This document shows, one piece after another, positions 24,749 to 38,700 of a stretch of 64,000 bases of DNA. The translations under genes and the position numbers were made by a program. Where the stretch lies: the NCBI RefSeq assembly GCF_019925205.1, contig NC_083567.1, positions 25,606,001 to 25,670,000 of the forward strand. The letters are read 5' to 3'. Origin of the DNA: Metopolophium dirhodum. Lineage: Eukaryota; Arthropoda; Insecta; Hemiptera; Aphididae. Numbering within the stretch: position 1 is the first letter of the stretch; every line of letters starts with the position of its first letter. The notes beneath the pieces were generated by a model. It was given only the letters and a program-made list of their open reading frames with translations. It did not search any database and had not been told where the DNA came from.

Positions 24749-24757
24749 ATAAATATC
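24749..24757 (+). repeat. 9-bp target-site duplication, right
   Basis: ATAAATATC, identical to 22531-22539, directly after the right end of the element. Confidence 0.85.
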
Positions 24758-26146
24758 TACGTTAAAATATGTCGCATAAAAAATAGGATATTAAGTGCGG
24801 GAGGACAGTGGGCGACAGCTTAACGGCTTTGCGTTTACGACGACCGCAATAACGTCGGGACCGGAGAAGAGGAAGATATAAATTCATCTCCTAAAACAAT
24901 GTTCGTAAACACTGCACAAATAAAATGGGTACGTTGGAAGGATATAACGTTAAGTCCCTATAGCGTTGTCATTTTGAATAACATAGGTGGGTATACCTAC
25001 ATAATATTATATGTTAATATATTATTATTATGTTATTTTATATACCTCCGCGGATACTATATTTTGTTTAACTGTCCAGTGTCACGTGTATATATATGTG
25101 TACATGTGTACGCGCGCGCTTAGTTTAGAGAAAATTATTACGTCACGCTGGTTTTATCACACGATTAGCGTTCGCCGCCGATGCCGATTTGTTCTTTTCT
25201 GCAAATAAATTATCACAAAATCGTGTTCGAGAACGGTTTAACTAACGTGTAGTAGGTACGCACTCACTACGCTTATACCTACCACTCGTGTAATAGTGCG
25301 CATTTAACGTCTTTATATAAAATATGTACACAATAGTCTGCTGCAAGACGTAACGCACCCATTATAAAGGCATACATATACCTATACGTAGAACTATAAA
25401 GTATAGCGAGTTATGTACACCAGAGCGCTACGAACAAATGCCCTGCAAAGTATAGCTAGGTACTTGCGATATTTATTTATTTTTTACGTATGGCCACAAT
25501 ATTATCATAATAACGACTTATGTTGACATTTTTTAACTCGAAACATGAAGATAGAATATAAACATACAAATAACCAACGTCATTGCGCAAACACAAAAAT
25601 AAATTATATATATAGGTATAAGAATTTCAATTATGCTATACAAAACAATTAAATGAATATTTAAGCTGTTGCAGAGATGTGTACTGCCACTGTTATTTTT
25701 ATTTGACGGCCACGTATGATTGCCAAATTCGCAAATCTCGGAAAAGCTCTTGACAAAGAAAAGTTTTCAACCACAATATAAGAGTAAACTGTACCTACCT
25801 ACGAATAGGTACAACAAAATACTCAGTAAGACTTTAAAACACTAATGATGTCATAATGATGACGATGACGATGACAATTCTTGATTATTTACCGTTACAG
25901 CGAAACCTAATTTTCAGCTTCAATCATACACCGTCCAACTACACCATTTGATTTAAGTAATTACCAATAGATTTAGTATCCAAAACACAGAACTAAATCG
26001 TAATTTCTCCCTCCCGCTCCCCGCCACCAACTTTGCTATTGTTGCATTCACTAACTTTATGTCTTAGGTATTCCGCAAGTATTTTCGTTTCTAGTGTGTT
26101 ACGGCAATATACGATATAAATAAGGTTTTAGTTTCACGTTCAAATG
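24758..26146. other. AT-rich non-genic stretch
   Basis: No supported gene. Short GC-richer patch at about 24780-24880 and (GATGAC)n-like repeats near 25855-25876. Confidence 0.5.
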
Positions 26147-26180
26147 AACCTAACCTAACCTAACCGCCGTCTACGGCGGT
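26147..26180. repeat. Telomere-like AACCT run fused to a small hairpin
   Basis: AACCTAACCTAACCTAACC (TTAGG-type insect telomere motif on the other strand) runs directly into ACCGCCGT-CT-ACGGCGGT, a perfect 8-bp stem. A second, shorter AACCTAACC is at 29526-29540. Confidence 0.7.
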
Positions 26181-28420
26181 AGGTAAACCTAAAATAATAT
26201 TCAAAATTAAATAGAGATATGTTACTATCTGCAGGTTTACCTACTGTTTTAGAGAGTGAAATTTGATTCTATAAATATGTACAGGTACAACATACAGTCA
26301 GCCCCACACGCGTTACTAGTTTTTTTTAAACCTCCATAAATATTCATATAGGACATAGGTACAATAACTGAATAACTGAAGGTGTAAATGAAAACCAATT
26401 TCCAGCACGAAGTCCAATATATCATACGCCGTTATTACTAAATATGTTAAATATTATTATGTGAATTTAAACACCCTCACTCGCGCTGAGAGTGTATAGT
26501 GTCGGTCGTAAAGCGAAGTAAACATTATTGGTTATTTTTTTTAATCTTTCATTTAAACCGTTCTTATTGTACGAGTAACTATATACCTCTGATGTAATAA
26601 AAATACATATACATATATATATATATATAATGTACTATATATTATAATATATACATCTACTTAGGAACATGACTCTCACCGTTTTTATTCACTTATCGTC
26701 GAAAAATGCCGAGAGACCCGTCCTCGGCGCGTAAACGAGACGTCTCGCGTGTATAATTTGCCGGTTTATTATTATTCATTGTATTTATTTATTTTTTATT
26801 TTGTTCACCGCGTTCCACACTTGGTCGTATTCTACTCACGCGCGCGTATTGTATTCGTGTGTGCCTGTGTGTGTGTGTGTAGTAACAATAATAATAATAA
26901 TAAGGGGTGTCTCATTATCCGACGGACACGATATTTATCGACGGCCGTAAAAAAGAATGAAATTAATTGGCGTCTGCCGCATCGCGTCGGATTAATAAAA
27001 CACGGTACCTATATACCAGATACCTATATACCAATACGTAATATACATACACACGCGGTTAGGTTGGGACGGCGATAATCCTGTATATATTGTAATATAC
27101 AGTCCCCGTGTCGGACCTTCGCGGGCGGGCGGCCGGTCCACCGTAATTTACGTATATTATAATATATTATTAATAATATAATGTATATATTATTATGTAC
27201 CCATATAAAATGATGCATCCGCTGCAGCATTAGCCAGCCTCCCGTGAATTCGGGTGAACTATGGTGATATAACGAAAACGAGAAACGAAAAAAGAAAAAA
27301 TTTAAAAATTCCGATTCCGATAAAAAAAAAAAACGCCTAATAATAAAGTGAGAGATTTACGTTAATAATTAAAAATTCGACCGTCGTCGTAATGCGACAC
27401 GAGCCGGAAACAGACGGAGTCTAATTAAATCACGGAGAGCACGTTTTGGACTGGTTCCAGCCGCGAGAATTCGGGACGAATATATTTGGGTACCTATCAT
27501 GATTGTTATTATACGTATTATAGGTACACTGCGCGCCGGAACGTCTCGCGATTATACCACGCGCATAAATTATTATTATTGTTATTATTATGCGCATGTG
27601 TATATCGGTCGTAAATTATTGTGTGCATATACCGCGAGAGGGTGCAGTGCTCTGCGCTTCTATTGTTATTAAATACAGTTTTATACGTTTCTCAAAGCGG
27701 CCGCAGCAGCGCCAAGGACCTCCCAAACACACTACACGCGCGTAAGACAACGTCAGAAGTTTCGATCATTGTTTTGTTTTATTACGGTAAAACACGTGTG
27801 TGATCTGACATTGTTCGTTCTCGACTTCCCTGAGAACCAGCCCCCCCCCCCCCCCCCCGAATTTTCGACTATGGAAACCTTTGGAGTAGCGTATACAACG
27901 TTTCTGTTTGAACTATGAGTTTTTTTTTATTATACACGTGTCAGATTGAGATGGCACAGAACCGAAGGAAGGTTTATTGAATTAAAATCATATTATATTC
28001 TACATCTATGCATGTATCTATTTCCAAGCTCTTTTAAATAAATTAGATGATTCGAAGTCATTTTGTATAACGTTAAAATATATTATTTTCTTTAATCACA
28101 CAAAATTAAAATTAAATAAATTCTAGGATATAGTAGTTATTTTTTTTTTATGCACATGCCAAATCCTTTAATAGTTAAGTCAATGAATTCCAAAACAGGT
28201 GTTATCGGGAATTATATCGGAAAGTTTTGAAACCTAACCAAAAAAAAAAAAACAAAAAAAAACCTAACCAGAATTAATAAGGTCTCTGTTCACCAAAAAA
28301 AAAATTCTCAAAAAAATGTATATGTAATATTTCTACTAATCCCCAGTACTTTCAGCTACCTATTATAGGGGTATATACTATATATTATAGGGGTATAGGG
28401 CTAGCTATAAGAGTTTAAAC
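26181..28420. other. AT-rich stretch with GC-richer patches and homopolymers
   Basis: Contains a (GT)n run near 26864-26880, CpG-rich patches at 26700-27130 and 27390-27740 and an 18-base C run at 27841-27858. Open frames show no recognised domain. Confidence 0.5.
27841..27858. repeat. Poly-C tract, 18 C
   Basis: Eighteen consecutive C, exceptional in this AT-rich sequence and a likely length-variable site. Confidence 0.95.
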
Positions 28421-28423
28421 CAA

Positions 28424-28595
28424 AGTAGGACTGGCCTGGCGGGACGACGTGAGATTATCGGTACAGGTCTGGCCTAATATTCATAATCATGGACTAACTG
28501 GCTATACAAATAAACAAGATTTTAATAAGCAACCAATTTTTTTTGGACTGCCTAATGATTTCCCCGGCCCGAAATATTGTCTTGGTCCACCCCTG
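28424..28595. mobile_element. Possible small hAT-like non-autonomous element
   Basis: The right boundary read on the minus strand starts CAGGGGTGGACCAAG, the kind of terminus seen in hAT-type elements. The left boundary candidate is GTAGGACTGGCCTGGCGG, only loosely similar. The inside is GC-richer than the flanks. No clean target duplication is seen, so both the extent and the class are weak. Confidence 0.25.
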
Positions 28596-31500
28596 TTTGA
28601 AACAAACGTATACAAAAACAACAAACTTTATATGTATTCTATGGTGGAATGGCGGTAGCAAGACCTGCACTCTGAGTGATTGCGGGCTATAAGTCTGATG
28701 TCAATTCGCGGTTAAATTTATGGAAATACCGTTCGTGCACCGCGGCAATACAATATACATTATATTATTATACATAAGTATATTATATAAATAAATAGAA
28801 TCCGTAATTTATAGTGCTTAACGGGGCTACGCGCTCAGCGGGGATTTCGACCAGGTAGGTCTAGAGGATCGCCACACATCCGATCGACTGCATAGATAAC
28901 TCGACTTATTATGGCTACCGGACAAATATGCCAGAGAATACGACGACGTTAGCTCCAGGTTTACATTTAACGTACGCGCGTGCGCTCATAATATTATGAC
29001 TATTATTTTTATGATATTATCTATCGTTTTCAGAGATCTTTTCGATATGATTACGTGTGTGATATATCGTGCCCACCGCGCAAGGACATTATTCGCCAAA
29101 TCCCAAACCAAAATAGGCACATCAGTGGCTTGGCCCGTTGTCTCGGCAATAAAACTTATATTTTGTTTTTATATACCCGTTAATATATTATATAATATTA
29201 TATGTGATGTCACATTAAAACACCGATTTATATACTAACATTTTCGTTTATATTTTAGGTATATATTATTATTACAACTGCAGGGCACATCTGAGTATTC
29301 AACGGTGCAGACTTAAAATACAGTCTGGGGATGACTCATGCAAAAGCATCCATAAATAGTAACAAGCCAAAATTCATATTATGTAATCCAAATTTATCTA
29401 TAACAATTATTTCGTTATCTAGGATCCCCTACAAGGCTCCCCCTTCGGAACCCCTCCGAACTCGCTTACTTACTTTACTTGCTTTACTTGGTATTTATAA
29501 TCAAGATAATAATTTTCAGGTTAATTAACCTAACCTAACCAAATCCTTATTGAACAATTTATTACATCTATTGCATTTTTTTTTTTTAATGTTTATGAAA
29601 AAAAGATGGTAGGTATGACCAATTTTTTGGTAATTTAAGTAAGTACACTAGTAAGACATTCCGTACTCCTGATGACACCTGTCTGAATTCGTTCTTACTG
29701 TCGAGGTTCCTCTACTGTATTTCGTTTCCTAGTGGTGACCTTCCATAACGACATTACAAGAGCGTGGCGTAAAATGCGTACTTTGGGTATTAGTCGAATT
29801 TTAATAAAAAAAAAAAAAAAAAACGTTCCATCAAGATAACCGGCAGCATACGAAATCGGGTCGTGTTGTTTATGCACATTAGTTATACCTACGCTGTAAT
29901 TGAAAATGTATTCAAAAAGACCGATAAGAATGAATTAAAAAAATAAATGCATTTATAAAACATAATTAATCATCAATGGAAAGTATTGCGCTGTATAATA
30001 TTCTCACACGAAACCACTATATAATTGAACGTCCATTATCGAAATTCCATTTTTCTCTCTCGCATCACGAGTAATATATAGAGTAATTCATGAATCGAAT
30101 TGTGAACACGGTTCAGCCTGCAGCTATCGTATAAAACAACTTATCATTCAAATATTATATTTTATTATTTATATATATATATATATATACATGCGCCTAA
30201 ATGATATCTGCAGTGTACCATCGAAATGGATTAAACGTGTAAATATACTAAATTATATTATATATACGTTTGCGAACGACACGATAGATTTAAGTGCAGA
30301 ATTATTGTTTACCCTTCTCCCGTGTAGCTAACGCGATTAAAAATAATTTTAATGCACAAGTCCGACGGCGCCGAGTTAGTCCGATCAATTCGCGAAATCA
30401 CGAGATGAGCGGCGCCGCATATTATGTACTATAGCAATGTTTCCCATAGAATGTGCATATATACGTATTTATCTCTTTTTTTACTTGTATATGATTTATT
30501 ATTTATATATATTGCGCACACACTCTGAATTACTTCTCATATAATATATATAATATAAGGATTTAATTATATAATACAAGAACTGCAAGAGTCCGAACAT
30601 TCAATGACAGCAGGAATTTACTCCAGACACTAAAGACAAAGTACAACGTGGTTCGACCAACTTCCAATATATTATATTATAACCATCGTGGTATAATTGG
30701 CTAATTATTAGAAGATAATATTTGTTATTAAACAGTTACTCATTACTGTTCGATTAAATATTTAAAAAATACATTTTTTGTCATTGAATACAATGGCAAG
30801 TATAAAGGTCATCACATACCCTATGAGAAGAATTCTCAAAATCACAATTTTAATAAATTAATTATCGTAGGAAAATCGTCGGAATAATTGCTGCTCGGTG
30901 ATCACTCTATATATATCACCACTTTATCGGTTCGTATCATCATTGTTGGTTATAATATTACAATAATACAAACTATGAAATATTAACTTCTGTATAACTT
31001 CTTCGATCGTCCTGTGTGTATAGCAGTAGATCCAAACGCGTAAAAAACCGTAACTTGGACATTAAATATACACATAGGTTATAGGTATTTGTATATTATG
31101 TTGTCACGACGGCGATGGTGTACAATATATCCGTACAATATATTATGTACTATAATAAATATCACGCAAGTCGATGCGCGCGTATATCAAAAACCGCAGG
31201 TGGTTGTTTTTACCGATTTTATTATTTACTGTCTCCTCGTAAATCCATCGCCCTGCAACAGGCGCACTGACTTTACTACCGCTGTATTCACGCGCGTAAA
31301 CCCAACATACAATATAACCCCACGTATACAATTCTGATGGCCGTATTAGAATTTGGCTCCGGGACTAACACCGACCCGTAGAGTGCGTATTATAACCTCG
31401 TATATTATTTGAACCGTATACATAACATAGCTATACATGGATTATATATTATACGCCTGGTAGTGTGTACGACTTACGTGCGTGTAAAAAGTGACGGCAG

Positions 31501-32765
31501 ATCAGTGACGTGGCTTTTATCGCCCGTCCGGGAGGCGTTCGCCGAGAGGTGGAATTTTAATAGGTCCTTTTTAGCGAGCATTTCCTGCAGCGTCCGCCGG
31601 GAATCGCAGTGGCGTACAAACTACGCAACATGCGTATACACGTGTTATAATATAACGACTTTGGTAGAAGGAATCTAGTGGGCAGCTCCTTCTGTCTTGT
31701 CACATAGCGTAAAACTACTCTTACCTATCACTATTTACAAATGGAAAAAAAAAACCTACTTCAAAATATGAAACTTATTGGTTTAACAGAAAAATCCTAG
31801 TAAAATTAAAACTCCTATTTCTTGAGGGCCAATGTCTATATTATCCACTATCAGAGTTGTTTAAACGATTTCATAATATGTTATTGTGAAAAGTTGAATC
31901 TGGCGTGTGGGAAAAATGAGTTTAAAAGATTTGAACCAATAATCTGTAAATCATGCCGTACATGTATGTACTCGCACACGAATGTACAAGAAAAAGATAA
32001 AAATAAATTTCAACTCTACAATTCCCACCATAGTGGATGTTGGACTATGCTAATATAATGGTGCAATAACAATAATCGTTGTGGTCTGCACCACCGGCCG
32101 TGTTGGATTTACACCGAGAGAATTACAAGTACAGTGTCTGGTGATTTTAATCGCATTGCGTTTAGTTATAATAATTATACAAGAACATTTTTTTTTTTTA
32201 CAAATACCTATGGCGAAAGGGTTCAACGGCTGCAACACGATGTTTATTAGCGTTGCACTGGTGCAGTAGTGCAGTTTTCAAATTATCACTTTTCTAATTT
32301 GACATTATCTGACGATATATAATGAAACGGCCGACGGTCCCGCCAGAGAGTGCGTTTTGAAGATAAATATCGTTTTGACTTGAAAACCAAGTCCGGGGCC
32401 AATATATTTGTATAATATACGTAGACGTATGCGTATTACAGACTTCGTGTCCGTCGAATCGTCGAAACGGATGGCTTTAATAATACACAATATTATTATG
32501 CACCTGCAGAGTTCACGGAAATCAAAAAGGAGTGTGTCCACGTCTATTCCGTGGTGCATATCAAACCGACAGATCTGTCAGCCAAATTTCGTCGGATTGA
32601 AACACGGTCCGGACACGATTGCGACGACCGGGTCTTGTGTACAATATTTATTTACGCATTTCATACCTATGTGGATTTTTAAATTAAACGCACAAAACGT
32701 AGACAAAAAAAGTCAGAAATCATTCGCGTTCATCATTCGGCGAGGGGGAGCTGGCGGTGAGCAGT
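28596..32765. other. AT-rich non-genic stretch
   Basis: No supported gene. Holds an 18-base A run at 29806-29823, a (TA)n run near 30172-30189, a telomere-like AACCTAACC at 29526-29540 and a GC-richer patch at 31460-31620. Confidence 0.5.
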
Positions 32766-33240
32766 CGTCGTCGTCGTCGTCGGTAGGTATATACGCGAGA
32801 CGTTAATTTTAATCGTCCCGGCGGCGGCGGCGGCGGTGGCTGTGCGCAGGAGGAGTGCCACCGCCGTCGTATTAGCGCCTCTGGTTCTGTGTGCATTATA
32901 TTATATATATTATTATAATATGTATACATATTATTATTATTATACAGGTGGGCATTACGAGTTCGCGGGATACCGCAGGAAACGAGACACAATGATCGGT
33001 GTTGTTTTTTTAATTTGTTTTCGAAACGACTCGCGTTTATTATATGGGTAGGCATGTATAAAACCAGACGGGCGACCGGACTTTCCGGTGTCTATTATAT
33101 TATGCGACCGCGGTCGCGCACATAATATAACATCAGCAGCAGCCGCGTACAAGACAACGAAACGATACGTAAAGAAGGGGGGAAAAACAGACGTTAAAGT
33201 CGGCGGCAGCAGCAGCGTTAGCAGGTAGCATAATATAATA
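32766..33240. promoter_or_regulatory. CpG-rich island with triplet repeats
   Basis: Contains (GTC)n at 32766-32782, (CGG)n at about 32819-32837 and CpG-rich sequence up to about 33230 in AT-rich surroundings. Like 20660-21180, it has open frames on both strands driven by composition. It may be a promoter or 5' leader of a gene whose coding exons are not recognisable in the window. Confidence 0.3.
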
Positions 33241-36200
33241 TATAGTTTATACCATTTATTTGATTTTTTTTCCCTCCTCTTTTCACGAATTAATTAAAAT
33301 ACGTGTTGTAAACGTTTTTTCGTGGGCGTTACCGGCAACGTGCCTACATAAAAAAAAGCGATTCGTCCGATGCTCACGTACACCCTATAGCTGATATAAT
33401 GATATTATACCTCTGCATACACACCCGTAAATGATACGTATACATAGCAGTCATTAAGCCCCGCGGAGTCGTCTTCGGCGTCATCGCCGCCGACTCTCGT
33501 TGTTGTTGTTATACCTATATGTATGCAACGCGACGCACTATACACACATCAACGCCAAAATATTCAGAATATTATTATTATTATTATTAATTATTATTGT
33601 GTGTGTGTGAAGTGTACATACTACGATACGCACTGGCCACGATGTTAAATAAAAATTAGATCTGTCCGGCCAACGTCGTAATTTTCACCTGCACCGGGCA
33701 TCACACATTTATTATTAGTTATTATATTATTATACATACCTATTACATTATATTGTGTAGGTATACGCTCCGAATGTCTTTTCATAAAATATGTTATTCG
33801 TATCACTATTATAATATGCGTACGTATTCGGGCACGTGTAGCGCGCGGCTAGACATATATTATGTATATTATTATGTATACGATTATAATAATATTCCTC
33901 CCAAGTGGTAATAACGTCGGGTTGTGTGATTGCTAATTGTCTACACGTATACGCACGCGCGGTGTTTATTACACGATAATTAAAAAATAACGTCTTATTC
34001 CGCGTCTCCCGCGGAATTCGGTCTCCAGTCGTGTGTTCACGAATTAAATACAACCGGCACGTCGGATTTATCTCGTAAATTTGACTGTTTTTCTTACAAC
34101 TGTCGTTTTTAACGTACACGCCTGCCACTTTGTTCGAGATTCCCGTTGATTTCCTACAATCATACATATTATAATGTTATGCGTACCTATCCTTAATCGA
34201 TGACACACGTCGGTTTACATGCATCTATAAAGATCTTCAGTTTATTATACCAGCAATAATTACGCCGGTTATCGTAATCGTTGTAATTTAATACAATTAT
34301 ATAAATCGATACATATTTTAACCGTGTATCGCCTATCACCTACGTGGTTCAACCGAAAATATGATAGGTAGTTGCTATGGAAAAAAAAAGATTTTTCTAA
34401 TAGCTTAGAAATTAGATTTTTCTACTTAGAAATTAGATTTTTCTAATACCATAGACGTGGAAATTGTAAAGAAAAGGGGGGGGGGACATGGTTCATAGGT
34501 ACGTAGTGTAAACTGTAAAGTATGAACTCAGAGACATCCCGGACCTCAAGTCACTAATAAACTTTATACTCGATTTAAGATATGGGATGCCTCAGTAGTA
34601 AGTTCATAAATATGACTACTGGATACAATATATTATATTGGTGTTATATTAATTATGCACAGTAAATGGTAAATATATTTGACATTAATGAGTTTATACA
34701 TTAATTGATATGATAGACAAAAGATAAACATATTATCACTTATAGTCGTGTACAATACTGTACGCTGTACTCGTAGGTAATTGAACCATAGATATAATAT
34801 ACACGTTGAGTACGAATCGTATATATACTGCTGTCGAGACAACATCTCGAACATAGCGTGGTGCAATAGATATCTTTATAACGTAAAAATACGACATAAG
34901 CGAGAGACGAATGATCATGTTTCAAATGTACTCAAATTAAAATATTACAGAACGGATGAATCTAATTAATTACGAACACGACCAAATAATACCCCCGCTG
35001 AGTTTTCGGTAGCAAATGGTAAATTATTATACTATAAAAATATATGTATAAACACGCGATATACTCGTGGCGGCCTCGGTGTCCGTACACTCGCCATGAT
35101 AAATCATCAGATAAAAATTTACCAGTATCGTAAATAATAATCCGGCTTAAAAAAAGATAAATTGAAAAACGAAGTAACGGCAAATGAGAAATTAGTTTCT
35201 GGACCACTGCATCTTCTTCAACCTCTTCAAGTCTTAAAAACTTCCAAAAAATGAATAGATCAATGTTAGATAATGTAACACTAGAAAAGGGATAATTTGC
35301 CGACCCTAGGAGATTGGCCGACGAGATTATGGTAGATTTCCTTTGGCTCATCCTGATATTCATGTCCCCAGCCTAAAATATTGCCCAAGTTTTCCCATGC
35401 AGTCGTGGGTATCACATTTCAACATTCGAATCCAAAGTTGTCCTTATATATCGTTGATCGGGTATGGAAAATGATATCTTATCTAAACCCATATCTTGAA
35501 AAAATGTTCACTAAGTCGAAAATTATCCATCCTTTTCATGATTGGTGGTTTTTGTAAAGTGTAAAAAACGACTAGGTATCCGTTTCGTGAAATGGACAGT
35601 ATAATGCTATCCATATTGGGTGTAAAAAATACAATTTAACAACGTAGAAACATATTATACGTATGTTATGTAAAATATAAAAAAAATATTTTTAAATATC
35701 GTTTAAACTTAGAGGTCATTGGTACATCGGATAAAATAATATGTTTTATCATCCGCTCATTTCTAATTACTACACGTTCATCTTGCCCATATATAGGTAC
35801 CCATATATATATTATACAATAGGCACAGAAAATCCCACGATGTGGATATGGTGGGGTTGGGGGAGTGTGCAGGTGAAACTTGGTTCCGGGTGTCCCGCGT
35901 GCGGCATTTGTACCTAAACCGTCTATTATTACTACGGATAGAATCGACGCCGCGGCCGCACACGAATTTCCTATGAAGGAGATGATGATGATGTACGAGA
36001 GGCTTACACGGCCGATTCGCGCGAAAGGTTCTCTCCGCAGCGACGAAAAACAATAGATACACCATCTATAATACACTACAATTACGGCGGATTATAACAT
36101 TATTATGATGACCGCTCTGAAATATTATTATCATTATCGTTATTATCACTTTTACCATTATTAATATTATCATAACCGTAGTTAGGTATTGTTGATTTAT

Positions 36201-38522
36201 GCATACGGCGCGCAGCGAACAATCCCGATGGCGCCACACACGGCACGCCGCCGCACGTATATAACATAATGTTATTATTGTATGTTCGTTTCGTCTGACG
36301 ACGACAACGACGACGGTTAAGGTAATTTTTTTGTTCTGTCCGACCATATCAATTAGAATATAATCCTTCTTCTCCTACACGGAGTGTGCGGCATACATCT
36401 ATAATATATACGTATAGATATGCGTCGTACACGTTATTATACAGGTATATAATGTACGTTTTATAATCACGGTAATTTATGCACGTTTTGTCCCACGAAT
36501 AATTTTTAATATTATGTCTGTATATATTATATTGTATCCGAGTGTATTATACGTACATAATTTATGGTAACAATTTGCCGGACGAATGAGTAATAAACAG
36601 CTTACGACTGCATACGATGTACGCGTTTTGTAGTATGCAAATATAATATTATTATGATGTGTGTACGCGCGGTGCGAGCGCCAAAGCTCAATAAATTGAT
36701 CGAGCCTGTAGAACTTTCCGCGTTTGAAGATTTTCGGTATTTTTTTTTTTATATAATCAACAGCAATATACAAAAACAATGAGCGAAACAACGTCCCGAC
36801 TCGATTCGTCGATGTGTGCAGGAGTGCAGGACCTTGGCATCTGCATGATTGAATTTAGCTCAAATACCACATCAGTAATTGTTAAACAATTTGTACACGT
36901 TTTTAATCACAATTTCCAAAATTATACATAATATCACTATATATCACTCAATTTGTAACCAAAATGTCAATAGTTGTACACTTGCCACGCACATTTCACT
37001 TTCTTGCAATATTTGAAATTAAGGATACAAATGTGTGCAAATATTGTATAACAATAATAAGTAATAACTGGTGAGGGTTTTGAACTTAATTTCAACCATG
37101 CGGGTGCCAGCGACAAGCAGCTAATTCGCGCGTATATAATATAGTATAATATAATAATATTATATAGTCTCCAACAATCGGGTTTGCGATGAATGGTTCA
37201 CATATTTTTTAATCCAGTGTCTGGACCACCGATGGTTATACATTAAAATATTTTACTGATATTTAATTTAAAAAAATATCGACGTGGTTATTGTCACTGC
37301 CTACCAGGGTTGCAGTACCTTCCTAGTTCGTACACATATGAGTACATATGTAGGTACGTCATAATAATAATATTTTATATAGTCTACAACAGCACTGCCG
37401 TTATATTATTGAGACATTAAACGGCGGGGAGCGCGCGTCACGGACCTGCATATTATATTCGCCCATCGATTGGATACGTATCGTTATTAATATTATTATT
37501 TTTTTTTAATAAGACATAAAATGTAAATCCCGTCGGTGGTGGTGGCCAAGTAATTTGCTCGACACTAAAAACGTCCGGTAGCTCCATAAAAACAAGCCAA
37601 ATTCGCATATATACGCGATTTCATCGTCTTTATGATCACACTTTGTTCCACGTCACATCACTGGGTCGTCGTCATAATACTAAAGCATACAGGACAGGTC
37701 ATCACATTTTCTTGTTCCGATTTTGTGCAAGGAAAATCGGTTAAAACGGTTGGGTGGCCCACTCCGTATATGTCTATATTAAAGGTACGGTGTACACTGT
37801 ACAGTAACGAGTGAATACGTTGCATCCACTTCATGAAATTACCAATTTCACTAAGTGGATGTGACATTATAATATTATATAGTTTATTTCAGCTAATAGA
37901 TTAAAGTTAAAAAATATACTCATTTGTCTAATTCTAAAACCCGTCAACGGATAATTAATAATATATCATCATAGTTTTTCAAATTCTACCACATTAGTAC
38001 AGTACAATCGTATGTGTACTACTGCATGTACTGCTGAAATAAATCAGTGTTATTGTATTATTAAATCTTTAAATTTATGACGCAAATCCCGTATTGATTA
38101 TATTATGTATATTATTATCGAATCTACTGATAAATAAAAATATATTTACTAAGACATGCGTAGGATACGTTTAAATCATTGCGATTTATATAGTATTTAG
38201 TTCCTAAAATATGTCATAATATATTTCAATAAGCCTGTAAGATATTATGATATTCAATTTGAATATATAAAAATAAATAGTGAACAGGCTTTAAGTGGGA
38301 AACGTGTTATATCGTGCATTTTAGATTTTTTATTGTTATAATAATATTATGTTTATTGCCCATTTATAATTACGTGACGTGTTCAATTTGCTTAATTTAT
38401 CGACATAAATCATAATGCATGTAATATGATAATAATCAAAGTCTAAAATCGATCATGTACCAACTTAAATATGTAATAGATGAATAACACAGATATGTAT
38501 TCAGTTAAATTAGACATCACTG
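33241..38522. other. AT-rich stretch with scattered GC-richer patches
   Basis: Includes (ATT)n near 33571-33590, a 10-base G run at 34476-34485 and CpG-richer patches at 33450-33510, 35840-36050 and 36220-36320. No open frame shows a recognised domain. Confidence 0.5.
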
Positions 38523-38700
38523 CAGTGTTGGGGAGTAACTTAACTCAAGTTACAAGTTACTGTGACGAAATTCCTTTTTAAGTAATTTGATGGTAATTTA
38601 ATCACATTTTATTGTAAGTAATTTATATGTAATTTAAGTTACTTTTTTGCATATTACTAAATACCTCGTTACTTTTTTTTGTTTCAACACATTTTTAGAA
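38523..38700 (+). mobile_element. hAT-type transposon terminus
   Basis: CAGTGTTGGGGAGTAAC at 38523 is the kind of end found on hAT-superfamily elements, followed by the subterminal repeated words AAGTTAC and TAAGTAATTT up to about 38660. No matching inverted end (GTTACTCCCCAACACTG or similar) was found downstream, so this looks like a solo or truncated end. Confidence 0.45.

Noticed and set aside
33748..34167. 139-codon minus-strand frame
   Set aside because: Tyr/Asn/Ile-rich frame typical of AT-rich noncoding DNA here; no motif or splice context.
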